From contig DASVDK010000240.1 of the NCBI GenBank assembly GCA_036381125.1, positions 1 through 7,749 of the forward strand: a DNA stretch of 7,749 nucleotides. Direction: 5' to 3'. A program made the translations under genes and the position numbers. The notes under the pieces were generated by a model that saw only the letters and a list, made by a program, of their open reading frames with translations, was not told the origin of the DNA and ran no database searches. Positions 5,543 to 7,749 of the stretch are shown here, one piece after another (positions within the stretch are counted from its first letter, which is position 1; the number at the start of each line of letters is the position of its first letter). Source of the stretch: DASVDK01 sp036381125 [NCBI: Thermodesulfobacteriota bacterium]. Lineage in GTDB: Bacteria; DASVDK01.

Positions 5543-6041
5543 CGCCGCCGCCCTCGCCGCCGCGCTCCTCACGGGCGCCTGCAACTACGGCTTCAGCGGC
5601 GGCGGCGGCTTCCCGCCCTCGATCCGAACGCTCTACATCGAGGCGCCCGAGAACGAGACCGACCGCGTCGACCTCAGCGACCAGCTCCTGACCGAGATGA
5701 ACCAGAAGCTGCCGCGCTCGCTCGGCGTCCGCCCCGGCACGCGCGACGGCGCCGACGCCGTCGTCCGTACCAAGATCCTCCGTTACGACGACTCCGCCGG
5801 GAACTACCGCACCGACAACGCGGTGAACCCGGGTGCCGTCAAGGTCATCCAGAACCAGGTCAACATCTCCATGTCGGTCCAGATCATCGACCGGAAGCGC
5901 AACGAGATCCTCTGGGAGTCCTCGAGCCTGTCCGGGCAGGGGCAGTACAACCCCGACAAGGAGAGCGACCGCGACGGGCGCCGGCTCGCCATCGAGCGGC
6001 TCGTGCAGGCCGTCATCGATGGCGCGCAGTCGCAGTGGTGA
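5493..6041 (+). CDS. lptE: LptE-family LPS-assembly lipoprotein
   Basis: A 182-residue lipoprotein. Residues 1-29 carry a basic n-region (RNRSRRTRGPR) and hydrophobic core, then LLTGAC with Cys30 as the lipidated residue. Directly after the anchor comes NYGFSGGGGFPPSIRTLYIEAPENET (31-56), the N-terminal signature of LptE proteins: a Gly-rich turn, then a strand giving the conserved fibre/ENxT motif. Further conserved-type blocks are LSDQLLTEMNQKL (61-73), GADAVVRTKILRYDD (86-100), VNISMSVQIIDRKRNEILWESSSLSGQGQY (123-152) and a C-terminal helix (RRLAIERLVQAVIDGAQ). LptE sits in the outer membrane, plugs the LptD barrel and helps insert lipopolysaccharide. The ATG lies 50 nt inside the preceding gene; no other in-frame start leaves a full signal peptide, so the overlap is real if the upstream frame is. 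Its length is normal for the family. Confidence 0.9.
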   Translation: MQRNRSRRTRGPRALASAAALAAALLTGACNYGFSGGGGFPPSIRTLYIEAPENETDRVDLSDQLLTEMNQKLPRSLGVRPGTRDGADAVVRTKILRYDDSAGNYRTDNAVNPGAVKVIQNQVNISMSVQIIDRKRNEILWESSSLSGQGQYNPDKESDRDGRRLAIERLVQAVIDGAQSQW

Positions 6042-6048
6042 CCGCCCC

Positions 6049-7008
6049 ATGGCCCTGCGCTTAGGCACCCGCGGCAGCGCGCTCGCCCTCTGGCAGGCGC
6101 GCCACGTCAAGCATCGCCTGGAGGCGGCCCACCCCGGCCTCCTCGTCGACATCGCCATCCTCCACACCACGGGCGATCGCATCACCGACGTCCCGCTCGC
6201 GAAGATCGGCGACAAGGGCCTCTTCACGAAGGAGCTCGACCGCGCACTCGACAGCGGACAGGTCGACCTCTGCGTCCACTCCCTGAAGGACGTCCCGACC
6301 CGCATCCCCGACGGCCTCGCGCTCGGCGCCATCCTGGAACGCGAAGACCCCCGCGACGCCTACGTGCCGGGGCAGGGGAGCGCCCCGCGCCTCGCCGACC
6401 TCCCGCCCGGTGCGCGGGTCGGCACGTCCTCGCTCCGCCGGCGCGCCCAGCTCCTGCACGCGCGCCCCGATCTCCAGGTCCACGACCTCCGCGGCAACCT
6501 CGACACGCGCCTCGCCCGGCTCGCCGATGGCGCCTTCGACGCCGCCATCCTCGCGCTCGCCGGCCTCCGCCGCCTCGGGCACGACGCCGCCGTCGGCGAG
6601 GTCCTCGGGCCGCCCGACTGGCTCCCCGCCGTCGGCCAGGGCGCCCTCGCCATCGCCATCCGCGAAGGCGACGCCGCCACCGCCGGCTTCGTCGCCGTCC
6701 TCGACCACCCGCCCACGCGCGCCGCCGTCGCCGCCGAGCGCGCGTTCCTCCGCGCGCTCGAGGGCGGCTGCCAGATCCCGATCGGCGCCGTCGCCGACGT
6801 CGACGGCGACTCACTCACGCTCGACGGTTTCGTCGCCTCGCTCGATGGACGGGAATACCTCCGATCCAGCATCGCGGGCCCGGTCGCCGAGGGCAGCCGC
6901 CTCGGCCGCCGTCTCGCCGACGCGCTCCTCGCCGACGGCGCGGACCGCGTGCTCGCCGAGGTGCGCCGCCTCTCCGCCGCCCAGCTCCCCCACGCCAGCG
7001 CACCGTGA
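6049..7008 (+). CDS. hemC: Hydroxymethylbilane synthase (porphobilinogen deaminase)
   Basis: Catalyses head-to-tail condensation of four porphobilinogen molecules to hydroxymethylbilane in haem/tetrapyrrole synthesis (EC 2.5.1.61), in the cytoplasm. The 319 residues match the family's usual length. Visible signatures: [15 protein letters not shown] (3-17) at the N-terminus, [13 protein letters not shown] (52-64), [10 protein letters not shown] (75-84) with Asp81 as the catalytic aspartate, [11 protein letters not shown] (125-135), [13 protein letters not shown] (146-158), [14 protein letters not shown] (192-205), and [10 protein letters not shown] (238-247) with Cys241, which carries the dipyrromethane cofactor. 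All expected key residues are present. The ATG at 6049 follows the lptE stop by 7 nt. Its TGA overlaps the GTG start of the next gene, so it is read from the same transcript as the envelope genes. It need not be functionally linked to LPS assembly. Confidence 0.97.
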   Translation: MALRLGTRGSALALWQARHVKHRLEAAHPGLLVDIAILHTTGDRITDVPLAKIGDKGLFTKELDRALDSGQVDLCVHSLKDVPTRIPDGLALGAILEREDPRDAYVPGQGSAPRLADLPPGARVGTSSLRRRAQLLHARPDLQVHDLRGNLDTRLARLADGAFDAAILALAGLRRLGHDAAVGEVLGPPDWLPAVGQGALAIAIREGDAATAGFVAVLDHPPTRAAVAAERAFLRALEGGCQIPIGAVADVDGDSLTLDGFVASLDGREYLRSSIAGPVAEGSRLGRRLADALLADGADRVLAEVRRLSAAQLPHASAP

Positions 7009-7496
7009 GCCGCCCCGTCCCGCCGCTCGACAAGCTCCTCACCCGCGACCGGCTGCTCGCGCGGTTCCCACGCCCCCGTAGCGAGCGGGTCGTCTTCACG
7101 AACGGATGCTTCGACCTCCTCCACCGCGGGCACGTCGAGTACCTCTTCGCCGCGCGCGCCCTCGGCGACGCCCTCGTCGTCGGCCTCAACACCGACGACT
7201 CCGTCCGCCGCCTGAAGGGCCCCGGCCGCCCGCTCGTCCCCGAGAGCGACCGCGCATTCGTCCTCGCCGGGCTCGCCTGCGTGGACGCCGTCGTCCTCTT
7301 CGACGAGGACACGCCGCGCGAGCTCATCGCGGCGCTCCTCCCCGACGTCCTCGTCAAGGGCCGCGACTACCGCCCGGAGGACGTCGTCGGCCGCGCCGAG
7401 GTCGAGGCCGCCGGTGGGCGGCTCGTCCTCATCCCCATCGTCGAGGGCCGCTCCACGACCGGACTCCTCAACCGCATCCGGAGCCAGCAAGGATGA
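7005..7496 (+). CDS. rfaE2: D-glycero-beta-D-manno-heptose 1-phosphate adenylyltransferase (stand-alone RfaE domain II)
   Basis: Transfers AMP from ATP to heptose 1-phosphate, giving ADP-heptose for the LPS core (EC 2.7.7.70). The protein is 163 residues, the size of the adenylyltransferase half of HldE/RfaE alone; there is no kinase half, so the heptose-7-phosphate kinase must be encoded elsewhere. Motifs: [18 protein letters not shown] (30-47), whose HRGH (40-43) is the nucleotidyltransferase HxGH motif, [17 protein letters not shown] (60-76), VLFDEDTP (97-104), DVLVKGRDY (114-122) and [14 protein letters not shown] (145-158). The start is a GTG overlapping the hemC stop (GTGA); no ATG is available before the conserved core, and the short N-terminal extension is normal. 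The stop overlaps the rph start. Together with lptE in the same operon it shows that the organism makes a heptose-containing surface glycan. Confidence 0.94.
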   Translation: MSRPVPPLDKLLTRDRLLARFPRPRSERVVFTNGCFDLLHRGHVEYLFAARALGDALVVGLNTDDSVRRLKGPGRPLVPESDRAFVLAGLACVDAVVLFDEDTPRELIAALLPDVLVKGRDYRPEDVVGRAEVEAAGGRLVLIPIVEGRSTTGLLNRIRSQQG

Positions 7497-7749
7497 CCAT
7501 GCCTCCGCCGCGTACCGCGCGCGCGAACGATCAGCTCCGCCCCGTCACGCTCGAGCGCGGCGTAGCCCCCTTCGCCGAGGGCTCCTGCCTCGTTTCCTTC
7601 GGAGCCACCCGCGTGCTCTGCACCGCCACCGTCGAGGACGGGCTCCCCGACTGGCGGCGCGGCGCCGGCGCCGGCTGGGTCACCGCCGAGTACGCCATGC
7701 TCCCCCGCGCCACCTCCCGCCGCACGCCCCGAGAGCGCGGCAGGGTCGG
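7493..7749 (+). CDS. rph: Ribonuclease PH, N-terminal part (3' end outside window)
   Basis: A phosphorolytic 3'-5' exoribonuclease that trims tRNA 3' ends and helps degrade structured RNA (EC 2.7.7.56). The visible 85 codons match the family N-terminus: [21 protein letters not shown] (11-31), [20 protein letters not shown] (33-52), [21 protein letters not shown] (57-77). The catalytic and phosphate-binding residues lie downstream, beyond the window, so completeness cannot be judged. Two starts are possible. ATG 7493 overlaps the rfaE2 stop (ATGA) and has GGAG 9 nt upstream. ATG 7499 has AAGGA 5 nt upstream and would leave a 2-nt gap after the rfaE2 stop. The difference is only two residues (MT). 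It is the last visible gene of the operon. Confidence 0.95.
   Translation, partial: MTMPPPRTARANDQLRPVTLERGVAPFAEGSCLVSFGATRVLCTATVEDGLPDWRRGAGAGWVTAEYAMLPRATSRRTPRERGRV

Noticed and set aside
6360-7490. Long - strand frame (376 codons) over hemC and rfaE2
   Set aside because: Antisense shadow of two well-recognised genes, with low-complexity composition.

Overview
This is a very GC-rich window whose codons end mostly in C or G. It is chromosomal in character, from a diderm (Gram-negative type) bacterium: it encodes an Omp85-type outer-membrane barrel protein, an LptE-type LPS-assembly lipoprotein and a heptose-1-phosphate adenylyltransferase. The style of the large metalloprotease/PD40-propeller/Omp85 fusion and of the SGGGFPP-type LptE suggests Gemmatimonadota or a related phylum. 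That placement is an inference from memory of the families. No mobile element, CRISPR array, rRNA or tRNA was seen.

Left block (1-3285, + strand). The 3' end of a cyclophilin-type peptidyl-prolyl isomerase overlaps by 4 nt (ATGA) a 994-residue exported protein. That protein combines a signal peptide, an HExxH...E gluzincin-like metalloprotease domain, a TolB/PD40 beta-propeller and a C-terminal BamA/Omp85-like barrel. The block closes with a perfect 19-bp inverted repeat that probably acts as a terminator for transcription from both sides.

Middle island (3286-4807). This sparsely coding stretch holds three short putative single-span membrane proteins that I do not recognise: 61 aa on -, 53 aa on + and about 94 aa on -. 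It also holds a 537-bp stretch with no recognisable gene, an 18-bp tandem duplication at the 3' end of the third small gene, and three imperfect 25-bp tandem repeats. The repeats lie just upstream of a plausible sigma70-type promoter.

Right block (4808-7749, + strand). A tightly packed, apparently co-transcribed run: a 244-aa lipoprotein of unknown function with loose LolA/LolB-fold resemblance, lptE (overlapping it by 50 nt), hemC (7 nt later), a stand-alone rfaE2/hldE-C type heptose adenylyltransferase (GTGA overlap), and the 5' part of rph (ATGA overlap). The operon mixes outer-membrane/LPS biogenesis (lipoprotein, LptE, RfaE2), tetrapyrrole synthesis (HemC) and RNA 3'-end processing (RNase PH). 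The core genes are ordinary. The most unusual items are the protease-propeller-Omp85 fusion with a lone CxxC pair, the small-membrane-protein island, the 25-bp repeat array, and the LolB-like lipoprotein beside lptE.
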